Shown here: in pieces, positions 1 to 7,621 of the stretch
How positions within the stretch are numbered: position 1 is the first letter of the stretch
How the letters are laid out: each line of letters opens with the position of its first letter
NCBI GenBank assembly: GCA_024698805.1
Contig: JAILQT010000032.1
Coordinates: 1-50,561 of the forward strand
Direction of reading: 5' to 3'
Origin: Solobacterium sp.
GTDB taxonomy: Bacteria > Bacillota_I > Bacilli_A > Erysipelotrichales > Erysipelotrichaceae
Length of the DNA stretch: 50,561 nt
The notes under the pieces: generated by a model
Seen by the model: the letters and a program-made list of their open reading frames with translations, nothing else
What the model was told of the DNA's origin: nothing
The model's database searches: none
Made by a program: the position numbers and the translations under genes

Positions 1-906
1 CTTGCTATCGAGCCTAAGACTAAGGCTGGTCAGCAGAAGCTTGATGAGGCTCTTATGAAGCTTGCTGAAGAAGATCCTACATTCAGAGCTCATACAAACC
101 CTGAGACAGGTCAGACTATCATCGCTGGTATGGGTGAGCTTCACCTTGATATCATCGTTGACAGACTTCTTAGAGAGTACAAGGTTGAGGCTAACGTAGG
201 TGCTCCTCAAGTTGCTTATAGAGAAGCTCTTACAAAGGCTGTAGACGTTGAGTCTAAGTATGCTAAGCAGTCCGGTGGACGTGGTCAGTATGGACACTGT
301 AAGGTTAAGTTCGAGCCCATGGAAGCAAACTGCGACCATTTCGAATTTGATCCCAAGGCTAACATCCTGCTCAACGAGCCCCCTCAGCTCCTGTTCGAGT
401 CAACCATAGTCGGTGGTGCTATTCCCAAGGAATACATCCCCGCAGTCGGAGACGGTATCAAGGAAGCAATGCAGGCAGGTGTGCTCGGCGGATTCCCTGT
501 ACTTGGCGTTCACGCTAATGTATATGACGGATCTTACCACGAGGTCGACTCCTCTGAGATGGCATTCCATATCGCAGGTTCAATGGCATTCAAGGATGCA
601 ATGAGCAAGGCAGCACCCGTTCTTCTTGAGCCCATCATGAAGGTTGAAGTAACAATGCCCGAAGAATACATGGGCGACGTTATCGGAGACCTTAACTCCA
701 GAAGAGGACGTGTTGAAGGTATGGAGGACATCGGAGGCGGTAAGCTTGTTAAGGCTTATGTTCCTCTTGCAGAGATGTTCGGATACTCCACAGATCTTCG
801 TTCCAGAACCCAGGGACGTGGTAACTACTCAATGTTCTTCGAAAAGTACGAGCCCGTTCCCAAGAATGTTCAGGAGAAGGTTCTTGCAGGCAAGGACGCT
901 AAGTAA
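1..906 (+). CDS. fusA: Elongation factor G, C-terminal part (partial at window start)
   Basis: The frame is open from base 1, so this is the last ~301 residues of EF-G, the GTPase that moves tRNA and mRNA through the ribosome. Seen: the GELHLDI segment of domain III, domain IV with the GGRGQYGHC and [11 protein letters not shown] segments, and domain V with [13 protein letters not shown] and [11 protein letters not shown]. It lies directly upstream of tuf, the usual str-operon order. Two oddities. The segment between FEPM (about nt 313-324) and VGGAIP is roughly 14 residues longer than in the EF-G sequences I recall, in frame. Also, [12 protein letters not shown] and the [24 protein letters not shown] region resemble Clostridia, whereas Bacilli and Erysipelotrichia more often have GDIMGDVTSRRG. 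Identification is certain; taxonomic placement is from memory. Confidence 0.97.
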   Translation, partial: LAIEPKTKAGQQKLDEALMKLAEEDPTFRAHTNPETGQTIIAGMGELHLDIIVDRLLREYKVEANVGAPQVAYREALTKAVDVESKYAKQSGGRGQYGHCKVKFEPMEANCDHFEFDPKANILLNEPPQLLFESTIVGGAIPKEYIPAVGDGIKEAMQAGVLGGFPVLGVHANVYDGSYHEVDSSEMAFHIAGSMAFKDAMSKAAPVLLEPIMKVEVTMPEEYMGDVIGDLNSRRGRVEGMEDIGGGKLVKAYVPLAEMFGYSTDLRSRTQGRGNYSMFFEKYEPVPKNVQEKVLAGKDAK

Positions 907-922
907 AAATAGCAGAAAATGC

Positions 923-951
923 TTGAATATCGGCTGATAGTTTAATATAAT
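923..951 (+). promoter_or_regulatory. SigA-type promoter of tuf
   Basis: TTGAAT at 923-928, a 17-base spacer, and a perfect TATAAT at 946-951, placing the transcription start near 958 and giving a leader of about 80 bases. This allows tuf to be transcribed independently of the str operon, as is common for EF-Tu. The sequence match is strong but inferred. Confidence 0.7.
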
Positions 952-977
952 ATCTGTTAGCCGTGTAACGAGAAAAG

Positions 978-1002
978 GCGCCGATGGCGCAGTCGTCGGC
1001 GC
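978..1002 (+). other. Hairpin in the tuf leader
   Basis: GCGCCGA (978-984) pairs with TCGGCGC (996-1002) around an 11-base loop. No T-run follows, so it is not an intrinsic terminator. It sits 20 bases upstream of the tuf ribosome-binding site (AGGAGGG, 1023-1029) and could affect mRNA stability or translation; that role is speculative. Confidence 0.4.
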
Positions 1003-1038
1003 ATAATCAGACACTTCATTTTAGGAGGGAATTTTAAA

Positions 1039-2226
1039 ATGGCAAAAGAAAAGTTTGAAAGAACAAAACCCCATTGTAACATTGGTACAATCGGACACGT
1101 TGACCATGGTAAGACCACTCTTACCGCTGCAATCACCAAGGTTCTTGCAGAGAGAGTTACCGGTAATACCGCTACCGATTTCAGCAACATTGATAAGGCT
1201 CCCGAAGAGAGAGAGCGTGGAATCACCATTTCAACCGCTCACGTTGAGTATCAGACAGAAAACAGACACTATGCTCACGTTGACTGCCCCGGACACGCTG
1301 ACTACGTTAAGAACATGATCACCGGTGCAGCTCAGATGGATGGCGCTATCCTCGTAGTTGCAGCTACAGACGGACCGATGCCCCAGACACGTGAGCATAT
1401 CCTGCTCGCTCGTCAGGTAGGCGTTCCTTACATCGTAGTTTATCTGAACAAGTGCGACATGGTTGACGACGAAGAACTCATCGACCTCGTTGAAATGGAA
1501 GTTCGTGAACTTCTTACTGAATATGGCTTCGACGGCGACGACGCTCCGGTTATCCGCGGCTCCGCATACGGTGCTCTCCAGGGCGATCCGAAGTGGACTC
1601 CTTCCATCAAGGAACTCCTCGATGCAGTTGACTCCTATATTCCTGCACCGGAGCATGAATTCGACAAGCCGTTCCTCATGGCTGTTGAAGACGTCTTCAC
1701 AATCACAGGCCGTGGTACAGTTGCTACAGGCCGTGTAGAGCGTGGTAAGCTGAACCTCAACGACCAGGTTGAAATCGTTGGTATCAGACCGACAGCTAAG
1801 ACAGTCGTTACAGGTATCGAAATGTTCCGTAAGACTCTGGACTTCGCTCAGGCCGGCGACAACATCGGTGCTCTGCTCCGTGGTGTCAACCGTGACGAAA
1901 TCGAGCGTGGACAGGTTCTGGCAAAGCCGGGATCCGTTACTCCTCATACAGTCTTCAAGGCACAGGTTTACGTACTGACAAAGGAAGAGGGCGGCCGTCA
2001 TACACCGTTCGTTTCCAACTATCGTCCTCAGTTCTATTTCAGAACAACTGACGTTACAGGCGTCATCAAGCTCCCTGAGGGAACAGAAATGTGCATGCCT
2101 GGTGACAACGTTGTCATGGAAGTTGAACTGCTGAGCCCGATCGCTGTTGAACAGGGAACAAAGTTCTCCATTCGTGAAGGCGGACGTACAGTAGGTTCCG
2201 GTTCCGTTACAGAAATCGTTAAGTAA
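1039..2226 (+). CDS. tuf: Elongation factor Tu
   Basis: EF-Tu, 395 residues, the full family length; it delivers aminoacyl-tRNA to the ribosome. Seen: P-loop GHVDHGKT (residues 19-26), switch [14 protein letters not shown] guanine-specificity motif, the domain II segment [14 protein letters not shown], and domain III ending in [11 protein letters not shown] strong AGGAGGG site lies 9 bases before the ATG. Codon use changes within the gene: threonine is mostly ACC before about nt 1340 and mostly ACA afterwards, and proline moves from CCC to CCG/CCT. The first ~110 residues ([33 protein letters not shown]) resemble Clostridia; the rest resembles Erysipelotrichia. The gene is intact either way, but its two halves may have different origins. 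Confidence 0.98.
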   Translation: MAKEKFERTKPHCNIGTIGHVDHGKTTLTAAITKVLAERVTGNTATDFSNIDKAPEERERGITISTAHVEYQTENRHYAHVDCPGHADYVKNMITGAAQMDGAILVVAATDGPMPQTREHILLARQVGVPYIVVYLNKCDMVDDEELIDLVEMEVRELLTEYGFDGDDAPVIRGSAYGALQGDPKWTPSIKELLDAVDSYIPAPEHEFDKPFLMAVEDVFTITGRGTVATGRVERGKLNLNDQVEIVGIRPTAKTVVTGIEMFRKTLDFAQAGDNIGALLRGVNRDEIERGQVLAKPGSVTPHTVFKAQVYVLTKEEGGRHTPFVSNYRPQFYFRTTDVTGVIKLPEGTEMCMPGDNVVMEVELLSPIAVEQGTKFSIREGGRTVGSGSVTEIVK

Positions 2227-2242
2227 TCTGTTAAAGAACATC

Positions 2243-2273
2243 AAGTGATCTTCGCAGGAAGGTCACTTTTTTT
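2243..2273 (+). terminator. Intrinsic terminator of tuf
   Basis: An 11-base-pair stem (AAGTGATCTTC, 2243-2253, with GAAGGTCACTT, 2258-2268, one G-T pair), GCAG loop, and a run of seven T. It starts 17 bases after the tuf stop and separates the str operon from the genes that follow. Confidence 0.9.
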
Positions 2274-2308
2274 CGGTCATCGGGTTTCCTGTTTGAATAT
2301 GCGAAATG

Positions 2309-2330
2309 TATAATGATTTCATTATGAAAT
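2309..2330 (+). promoter_or_regulatory. -10 element and operator-like palindrome at the DUF975 gene start
   Basis: A perfect TATAAT (2309-2314) overlaps the edge of an inverted repeat ATTTCAT-T-ATGAAAT (2316-2330). The ATG at 2324 lies inside the right arm, 10 bases after the -10 box. No good -35 box is seen at the right distance. The arrangement would give an almost leaderless mRNA and a possible repressor site over the transcription start. Confidence 0.4.
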
Positions 2331-3109
2331 ACGAAACACGCTATACAAACCGCATCGATCTGAAAGAGGAGGCAAGAGGTCTGGTGCGCCGGAACTACTG
2401 GATGACGGTGCTGTACGGAACGCTGCTGTCGGTTCTGACAACCAACGGACTGGAAGTCGTTTCCACGGATTCCGTTTACAGCATCAGCAATCTCCGCTTC
2501 CGGATCGGCCTGATCCACTTTGATTTTTCCTCTTCGACTTCAACGATGATCGCGCTGGTGATGGCGGTGTTCATCGGAGGCATACTCATCTACAATCCGC
2601 TGCAGTACGGACTGCGCATGTGGTTCCGGCACCAGCGTGACAATACATCGACCAATGACATGATTTTGTGCGGGTTCCGCGCCGAGAATTATTCCCGAGT
2701 CGTAAGGGCAATGTTCCTGAAGGATCTCTATATCCTGGCGGGAACGATGTTCATCATTCCGGCGATCCTGTTCTACTACCGGTATTATTTTGTGATCTAC
2801 ATTCTGGAGGACCATCCGGAGCTGAGCGCTTCCGAAACGCTCATGCTTTCGCAGATCTGGACAACCGGACAGAAGAAGGACATCTTCGCCCTGGATATTT
2901 CCTTCATCCTGTGGGATGTGCTGGCCGGCGCGACCTATGGCGCGGCGGGTATCCTCTGGTGCTATCCGTACCGGGCGATGGCCAACGCGCTGTTCTATCT
3001 GGATTATCTGGCGGACAATGAAGAGTCCGACGAGGACTATGACGAGGATGAGGAAGAATACGGATATGAGGAGTTTCTTCCCGATCCTCCGGTGACCGGC
3101 GAAAAGTGA
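2324..3109 (+). CDS. DUF975 family integral membrane protein
   Basis: About 261 residues. It matches my recollection of DUF975: an N-terminal basic segment (KEEARGLVRRNYW), several hydrophobic helices, the NPLQYGLRMWF region, and a C-terminal segment of the type LSFILWDVLAGATYGAAGILWCYPYRAMANALFY. The last ~30 residues are strongly acidic (DEDYDEDEEEYGYEE) and probably cytoplasmic. The function of this family is unknown. Start: an ATG at 2306 is also in frame, but it precedes the -10 box, and neither ATG has a recognisable ribosome-binding site; 2324 is preferred. It sits alone between the tuf terminator and a barstar-like gene, interrupting the usual tuf-rpsJ adjacency. Family assignment is fairly sure; the start is not. 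Confidence 0.75.
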   Translation: MKYETRYTNRIDLKEEARGLVRRNYWMTVLYGTLLSVLTTNGLEVVSTDSVYSISNLRFRIGLIHFDFSSSTSTMIALVMAVFIGGILIYNPLQYGLRMWFRHQRDNTSTNDMILCGFRAENYSRVVRAMFLKDLYILAGTMFIIPAILFYYRYYFVIYILEDHPELSASETLMLSQIWTTGQKKDIFALDISFILWDVLAGATYGAAGILWCYPYRAMANALFYLDYLADNEESDEDYDEDEEEYGYEEFLPDPPVTGEK

Positions 3110-3149
3110 CAGATCGGCGGTTCTGAGTACGGATTGTTTTCCGGCGGAC

Positions 3150-3158
3150 TGCTATAAT
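3150..3158 (+). promoter_or_regulatory. Extended -10 promoter upstream of the barstar-like gene
   Basis: TGC followed by TATAAT (3150-3158) forms an extended -10 element with no good -35 box. The predicted start is near 3165, leaving an untranslated leader of about 170 bases. I see no recognisable riboswitch and no convincing small ORF in that leader. Confidence 0.4.
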
Positions 3159-3337
3159 GTTTATGAAGATATCCGGCCGGTTCCGCACCGCAGGCAGAAA
3201 GCGGATCCTTCAGAACAGGACCGCCTGACGGACAGAAAACATCATCACATTTACAGCTGCATGGATCCTTCTGCACGGCTGCCGGAGTACTGGATCGCGA
3301 TATCCGCAGATTGAAAGGATTTTTACGGAGACGCAAA

Positions 3338-3613
3338 ATGACCAGAACAATCGTATTGGAAGCGGAAAAGCTGAAGACAAGATCCCTGATGATGGAATAC
3401 ATGGACGAAGTGCTGGATCTGCCGTCCGGAAGCGTGCTGAATCAGGATACACTGCATGATTACCTGATTGAAGACACCACGGAAACAGTTATGATCCTGA
3501 CCCAGCCGAACGCCCAGTCGGTCACATCATCCAAATACGGCTACCGGACACTGATGACGATCGCAGACGCCGCGGAGATCAATCCGCACCTGCATCTGCG
3601 CTTTGAGAAGTGA
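3338..3613 (+). CDS. Barstar-family protein (putative ribonuclease inhibitor)
   Basis: 91 residues, close to the ~90 of barstar. Barstar binds and blocks the secreted RNase barnase in the cytoplasm. The helix LMMEYMDEVLDLP, the LNQDTLHDYL segment (compare NLDALWDCL in barstar), a central strand VMILTQP, and the C-terminal YGYRTLMTIADAAEINPHL helix follow the barstar layout. The usual tyrosine/glycine of the YxGxNLDAL motif is replaced (SGSVLNQDTL), so this is a divergent member. The ATG at 3338 is preferred over the TTG at 3311 because ACGGAG lies 7 bases before it. No barnase gene lies nearby, so it is an orphan inhibitor or serves another target. Family assignment is by pattern recognition only. 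Confidence 0.6.
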   Translation: MTRTIVLEAEKLKTRSLMMEYMDEVLDLPSGSVLNQDTLHDYLIEDTTETVMILTQPNAQSVTSSKYGYRTLMTIADAAEINPHLHLRFEK

Positions 3614-3641
3614 TCCGTCCGCAAAGAGAAACATGAGAAAG

Positions 3642-3671
3642 TCCTTCCGGAAGGAAGGATTTTTCTTTTTT
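3642..3671 (+). terminator. Intrinsic terminator after the barstar-like gene
   Basis: TCCTTCC (3642-3648), a GGAA loop and GGAAGGA (3653-3659), followed by TTTTTC and a second T-run. A clear rho-independent terminator separating this gene from the S10 operon. Confidence 0.9.
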
Positions 3672-3952
3672 CGCTGAAAAAAATGGAATGTATGCGTTTT
3701 CACAGGGCTATGCATGCGTATAAAGTGGTCAAAAACGGCAAAAATTCGGGTCGACTCGTCAAAAAAGGGTATTTTCGGGTCATTTGTACCGGTTTTTCGA
3801 AGAAAGCGGACCGCACTGGAAGGAGGCGGGTCAAAAGGCCCCAAAACAGCCTCTGAAAACTTTTATGTAAGCAAGAAAACATAAGGGTTTTTTTGCATTT
3901 TTGACAAACCGCGGAAAGCATGAATTTTTATCGATAAAAAGATAAAAAAAGC
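3672..3952. other. Non-coding AT-rich spacer upstream of the S10 promoter
   Basis: No credible gene in either direction. The stretch holds three CGGGTC motifs (3747, 3776, 3827) and three GTCAAAA motifs (3728, 3758, 3830), then A/T-rich sequence with a run of seven T near 3890. These could be protein-binding sites or an UP-element-like region for the ribosomal promoter, but nothing more can be supported. Confidence 0.4.
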
Positions 3953-3981
3953 TTGCATGCATTTTTAGCCTGTGTTATCAT
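3953..3981 (+). promoter_or_regulatory. Promoter of the S10-spc-alpha operon
   Basis: TTGCAT (3953-3958), a 17-base spacer, and TATCAT (3976-3981) preceded by TGT, forming an extended -10. Transcription should start near 3988. A/T-rich DNA lies immediately upstream, as expected of strong ribosomal promoters. It is the only good promoter found ahead of the whole rpsJ-rplQ cluster. Confidence 0.7.
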
Positions 3982-3987
3982 ACTGGA

Positions 3988-4115
3988 GCACTCGTGTAGA
4001 TGTGGGAGGTTGCCGGCACGCCGAAATGCGTTGTCACGGTAAGCGTGATAACCGGGGAATTTCCACGGAGCGATCCCTTAAATCTTAGGGAATGAATATA
4101 AGGAGGAAATATTTC
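3988..4115 (+). promoter_or_regulatory. Structured 5' leader of rpsJ (candidate autoregulatory RNA)
   Basis: A leader of about 128 bases with a GTGGGAGGTTGCCGGCACGC segment and a 9-base-pair hairpin (GTTGTCACG, 4030-4038, with CGTGATAAC, 4044-4052, loop GTAAG). A short element CCCT...AGGG (4075-4090) follows, then the rpsJ ribosome-binding site. S10 operons are often autoregulated by a ribosomal protein (L4 in E. coli) through such leaders. No T-run follows the hairpin, so translational or antitermination control is more likely than simple attenuation. Its regulatory role is inferred. Confidence 0.5.
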
Positions 4116-4427
4116 ATGGCAAAGAACTCAGTAAGAATTCGTCTGAAGGCTTACGAGAACAGGAGCCTGGATACGGCTTGCGAAAAGATCGTCAAGACAG
4201 CCGGTAACCATGGTGCTAAGAAGATCGTCGGACCTGTTCCGCTGCCTACTGAACGTGAAGTCATCACAGTACTTCGCGCTGTCCACAAGTACAAGGACTC
4301 TCGTGAACAGTTCGAGATCCGTACACACAAGAGACTGATTGAGATCATTGGTCCGAGCGCTGAAACGATCGATGCACTGAGCAGACTGGATCTGCCTTCA
4401 GGCGTAGACATCGAGATCAAGCTGTAA
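4116..4427 (+). CDS. rpsJ: 30S ribosomal protein S10
   Basis: 103 residues, the family length. S10 sits in the 30S head and also acts with NusB in antitermination. The sequence [13 protein letters not shown] and the loop GPVPLPTE are typical. The ATG at 4116 is chosen because AAGGAGG ends 9 bases before it; an upstream in-frame ATG at 4092 would add a non-conserved MNIRRKYF. First gene of the operon; rplC follows after 22 bases. Confidence 0.98.
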   Translation: MAKNSVRIRLKAYENRSLDTACEKIVKTAGNHGAKKIVGPVPLPTEREVITVLRAVHKYKDSREQFEIRTHKRLIEIIGPSAETIDALSRLDLPSGVDIEIKL

Positions 4428-4449
4428 GAAAGGAACCGGGTGAATACAG

Positions 4450-5127
4450 ATGAAGGGTATTTTAGGACGTAAGCTCGGTATGACACAGGTATTCACAGCT
4501 GACGGAGAGCTGATCCCCGTTACTGTCGTTGAAGTAAAACCAAACGTCGTGCTGCAGAAGAAAACAAAGGAAACTGACGGCTATGAAGCGATCCAGCTGG
4601 GTTATGAGGACGTTAAGGAACAGCGTTCCACAAAGCCTGAGATCGGACATGCAAAGAAAGCCAACACAGCTCCGAAGCACTACATCAGAGAGATCAAAGC
4701 CGATGAGATGATGAACCTTGAGGCCGGTGCGGAAGTAAAGGCTGATCTGTTCAAAGCCGGCGATATCGTAGATGTCCAGGGCACAAGCAAGGGTAAAGGC
4801 TACCAGGGCACGATCGCCCGTCACGGTCATCACCGCCAGCCGGAGACTCACGGCGGATCCAAGAACGTCAGACACATCGGTTCACTGGCAACCACAGGCC
4901 GCAACAACGGACGTATTGAAAAGAATACAAAGATGCCCGGCCACGGCGGTGCCGTTACAACTACAAACCAGAACCTGACAGTCATCAAGGTCGACACAGA
5001 AGAAGGATACATCCTGATCAAGGGCAATATCCCGGGACCGAAGAAGGGTCTGGTCATGATCAAGACAACTGTCAAGCCCGTCAAGGAAGTCGCTCCCGTT
5101 GAGCTGCTCTCCAACACGGCTGAATAA
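4450..5127 (+). CDS. rplC: 50S ribosomal protein L3
   Basis: 225 residues. L3 is an early 23S rRNA binder near the peptidyl-transferase centre. Begins MKGILGRKLGMTQVF and contains the GTSKGKGYQGTIARH and PETHGGSKNVRHIGS segments that contact rRNA. The C-terminus is slightly longer than the ~209 residues usual in Bacilli. Its ribosome-binding site is weak (AAAGGA about 13 bases upstream), so translation may depend partly on rpsJ. Confidence 0.98.
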   Translation: MKGILGRKLGMTQVFTADGELIPVTVVEVKPNVVLQKKTKETDGYEAIQLGYEDVKEQRSTKPEIGHAKKANTAPKHYIREIKADEMMNLEAGAEVKADLFKAGDIVDVQGTSKGKGYQGTIARHGHHRQPETHGGSKNVRHIGSLATTGRNNGRIEKNTKMPGHGGAVTTTNQNLTVIKVDTEEGYILIKGNIPGPKKGLVMIKTTVKPVKEVAPVELLSNTAE

Positions 5128-5147
5128 GGAAGGAGAGAGATACAACT

Positions 5148-5777
5148 ATGGCACAGATGGATGTTTATAATCAGGAAGCCAAGGTCGTTAAGTCCGTTGA
5201 GCTCTCCGATGCGGTATTCGGTATCGAACCGAACCAGCAGGCTATGTATGATGCAGTTCTTGTTTATCTCGCCGGTCTGAGACAGGGTACTCATTCCACA
5301 AAGACAAGAGCGTTCGTAAGCGGCACAGGCAAGAAGCCTTACCGTCAGAAGGGTACAGGCCGCGCACGTCAGGGTTCCACAAGGGCTACACAGTGGAGAC
5401 ACGGCGCGATTGCATTCGGACCTCATCCCCGCAAATACAACATCAAGATGAACCGCAAGGTCAGAAGACTTGCCATGCGTTCCGCTCTGAGCGAGAAGGT
5501 ACTGGACAACAAGATGACTCTGATCGACAATCTCGCATTCGACGGGATCAAAACTAAGAAGGCAGTTGCACTGCTTAACGCATTCGGCTTCGATCGCAAG
5601 ACACTGTTCGTCGCTGATGCATCCGAAGACTTCGACAATGCATTCGTTTCCATGAGGAACATCCCGAATGCAGTGATCGTTACAGTTCCCGCCCTGACAG
5701 TTTATGACATCGTAAACGCAGACAGGATCGTCTTCACAGAAGCAGCCGCCGCTACAGCAGGGGAGGTTTTCGCATAA
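5148..5777 (+). CDS. rplD: 50S ribosomal protein L4
   Basis: 209 residues. L4 lines the exit tunnel and represses its own operon in some bacteria. The tunnel loop is visible as TKTRAFVSGTGKKPYRQKGTGRARQGS. GGAGAGA precedes the start. The stop overlaps the rplW start by one base (TAATG), implying translational coupling. It is the natural candidate ligand for the rpsJ leader. Confidence 0.97.
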   Translation: MAQMDVYNQEAKVVKSVELSDAVFGIEPNQQAMYDAVLVYLAGLRQGTHSTKTRAFVSGTGKKPYRQKGTGRARQGSTRATQWRHGAIAFGPHPRKYNIKMNRKVRRLAMRSALSEKVLDNKMTLIDNLAFDGIKTKKAVALLNAFGFDRKTLFVADASEDFDNAFVSMRNIPNAVIVTVPALTVYDIVNADRIVFTEAAAATAGEVFA

Positions 5778-6064
5778 TGAGTGCACGTGATATCATTATT
5801 CGTCCGATCGTTACCGAAAAAACCATGAAGGCTTCCAGTGATGAAAACAAGATCACATTCGAAGTCGCTAAAGATGCCAACAAGAGCTCAGTAGCTCAGG
5901 CAATTCAGGAGATCTACCACATCAAGCCTGAAAAGGTGAACATCGTCAATGTTCATCCCAAGACAAAGAGAGTCGGACGTTTTGTCGGAAAGACAAGAGC
6001 GATCAAGAAGGCGATCGTAAAGCTGCCTGAAGGTCAGCAGATCGATATCTTCGAAGAAAACTGA
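5777..6064 (+). CDS. rplW: 50S ribosomal protein L23
   Basis: 95 residues. L23 sits at the tunnel exit and docks trigger factor and SRP. Typical segments: DIIIRPIVTEKT at the N-terminus and VNIVNVHPKTKRVG. Coupled to rplD by a one-base overlap. The 62-base gap to rplB is the longest among the first genes of this operon and holds a possible small stem (GGAG with CTCC) but no extra gene. Confidence 0.97.
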   Translation: MSARDIIIRPIVTEKTMKASSDENKITFEVAKDANKSSVAQAIQEIYHIKPEKVNIVNVHPKTKRVGRFVGKTRAIKKAIVKLPEGQQIDIFEEN

Positions 6065-6126
6065 AAATATAAACTATCGGAGGAAAATCGCTATCTCCGG
6101 ATAACTGCGAAAGGAAAATAAAGAAA

Positions 6127-6960
6127 ATGGCAATTGTAAAATACAAGCCGACCAGCAACGGACGCAGAAACATGACCTCTCTCAGCAGAGACAACATCAC
6201 AAAGCAGACACCTGAAAAGAGCCTGCTCGCTCCGTTAAACAAAAAAGGCGGCAGAAACAATACTGGACGCATCACAACACGTCACCAGGGAGGCGGCGTC
6301 AAGCAGAAGTACAGAATCGTTGACTTCAAGAGAAACAAGGACAACGTTCCGGGCAAAGTCGCTGCGATCGAATACGATCCCAACAGAAATGCCAACATCG
6401 CCCTGATCAACTACGCTGACGGCGAAAAGCGCTACATCATTCATCCGGAAGGACTGAATGTCGGCGATATGATCGTTTCCGGCGAAGCAGTCGATATTAA
6501 GATCGGCAACGCTATGGAACTCAGAAACATCCCTGACGGTACATTCGTACACAACGTTGAACTGAAGCCCGGCAAGGGCGGCCAGATGGCAAGGGCTGCA
6601 GGCTGCTCCGCGCAGATCCTCGGTTCCGAAGGCAGATATGTCACACTCCGTCTGAGCAGCGGCGAAGTCAGAAGAGTCCTGGCTAACTGCCGTGCAACAG
6701 TCGGCGTCGTCGGCAACGGCGAATATTCCCTGGTCAACTGGGGCAAAGCAGGAAGGAACAGATGGAAGGGTATCCGCCCGACTGTCAGAGGTTCCGCTAT
6801 GAACCCTGTCGATCACCCTCATGGCGGTGGTGAAGGCCGTGCTCCGATCGGACGCAAAGCGCCTATGACACCGTGGGGCAAGAAGGCAATGGGCGTCAAG
6901 ACACGCAACCCCAAGGCTAAGAGCAACCAGTACATCGTAAGAAGACGCAAAGGAAAATAA
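6127..6960 (+). CDS. rplB: 50S ribosomal protein L2
   Basis: 277 residues, full length. L2 binds 23S rRNA domain IV and is needed for subunit joining and peptidyl transfer. Conserved [11 protein letters not shown] near the N-terminus and the invariant [14 protein letters not shown] segment, including the histidine critical for activity, are both present. AAAGGAAA precedes the ATG. Confidence 0.98.
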   Translation: MAIVKYKPTSNGRRNMTSLSRDNITKQTPEKSLLAPLNKKGGRNNTGRITTRHQGGGVKQKYRIVDFKRNKDNVPGKVAAIEYDPNRNANIALINYADGEKRYIIHPEGLNVGDMIVSGEAVDIKIGNAMELRNIPDGTFVHNVELKPGKGGQMARAAGCSAQILGSEGRYVTLRLSSGEVRRVLANCRATVGVVGNGEYSLVNWGKAGRNRWKGIRPTVRGSAMNPVDHPHGGGEGRAPIGRKAPMTPWGKKAMGVKTRNPKAKSNQYIVRRRKGK

Positions 6961-6981
6961 GCTGAAAGGAGAGAATGAATA

Positions 6982-7254
6982 ATGTCAAGAAGCATTAAGA
7001 AAGGCCCGTTCTGTGATGACTATCTTCTCAAGAAGGTCGACGCGCTGAATGCGGCAAATAAAAAAGAAGTAATCAAGACATGGTCACGCCGTTCAACGAT
7101 TTTCCCCAGCTTCGTTGAGCATACATTCGCTGTCTACAACGGCAAGGAACATGTTCCCGTATATGTAACAGAGGACATGGTCGGTCACAAACTCGGTGAA
7201 TTCGTTCCGACAAGAAAGTTCGGCGGTCACGGTGACGGCAAGGATAAGAGATAA
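6982..7254 (+). CDS. rpsS: 30S ribosomal protein S19
   Basis: 90 residues. S19 forms part of the 30S head and contacts the A-site region with S13. [19 protein letters not shown] and the [16 protein letters not shown] segment are typical. A strong AAAGGAGAG lies ahead of the start. Confidence 0.98.
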   Translation: MSRSIKKGPFCDDYLLKKVDALNAANKKEVIKTWSRRSTIFPSFVEHTFAVYNGKEHVPVYVTEDMVGHKLGEFVPTRKFGGHGDGKDKR

Positions 7255-7268
7255 GGGAGGATACGAAA

Positions 7269-7604
7269 ATGGATGTAAAGTCTACAGCTAAAACAGTTCG
7301 TTATACTCCGCGCAAGGTTCGCCTGGTCCTTGATCTGATCAGAGGCAAGAGCGTTAACGAAGCACTGGCAATCCTGAAGTTCACACCGAACCACGCTGCC
7401 GATGCTGTCGCGAAGGTTGTAAAGAGTGCTGCTGCAAACGCAACACACAATCACCAGCTTGTTGAAGAGAATCTGTATGTCAAAGCCTGCTACGCAGACG
7501 AAGGCATCACACTGAAGCGCTACATGCCCAGAGCCAAGGGCAGCGCATCCGCTATCATGAAGAGAACAAGCCACATCACTGTTGTGGTTTCGGATGAGAA
7601 GTAA
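7269..7604 (+). CDS. rplV: 50S ribosomal protein L22
   Basis: 111 residues. L22 spans the large subunit and its hairpin lines the exit tunnel. [17 protein letters not shown] and the tunnel-hairpin segment [11 protein letters not shown] are recognisable. GGGAGG lies just upstream. Confidence 0.97.
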   Translation: MDVKSTAKTVRYTPRKVRLVLDLIRGKSVNEALAILKFTPNHAADAVAKVVKSAAANATHNHQLVEENLYVKACYADEGITLKRYMPRAKGSASAIMKRTSHITVVVSDEK

Positions 7605-7621
7605 GGAGGAAGATCAGTAAT

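Noticed and set aside
3157-3228. Short frame after the extended -10 box upstream of the barstar-like gene
   Set aside because: Its ATG overlaps the -10 box, so it would not be transcribed from that promoter, and there is no ribosome-binding site.
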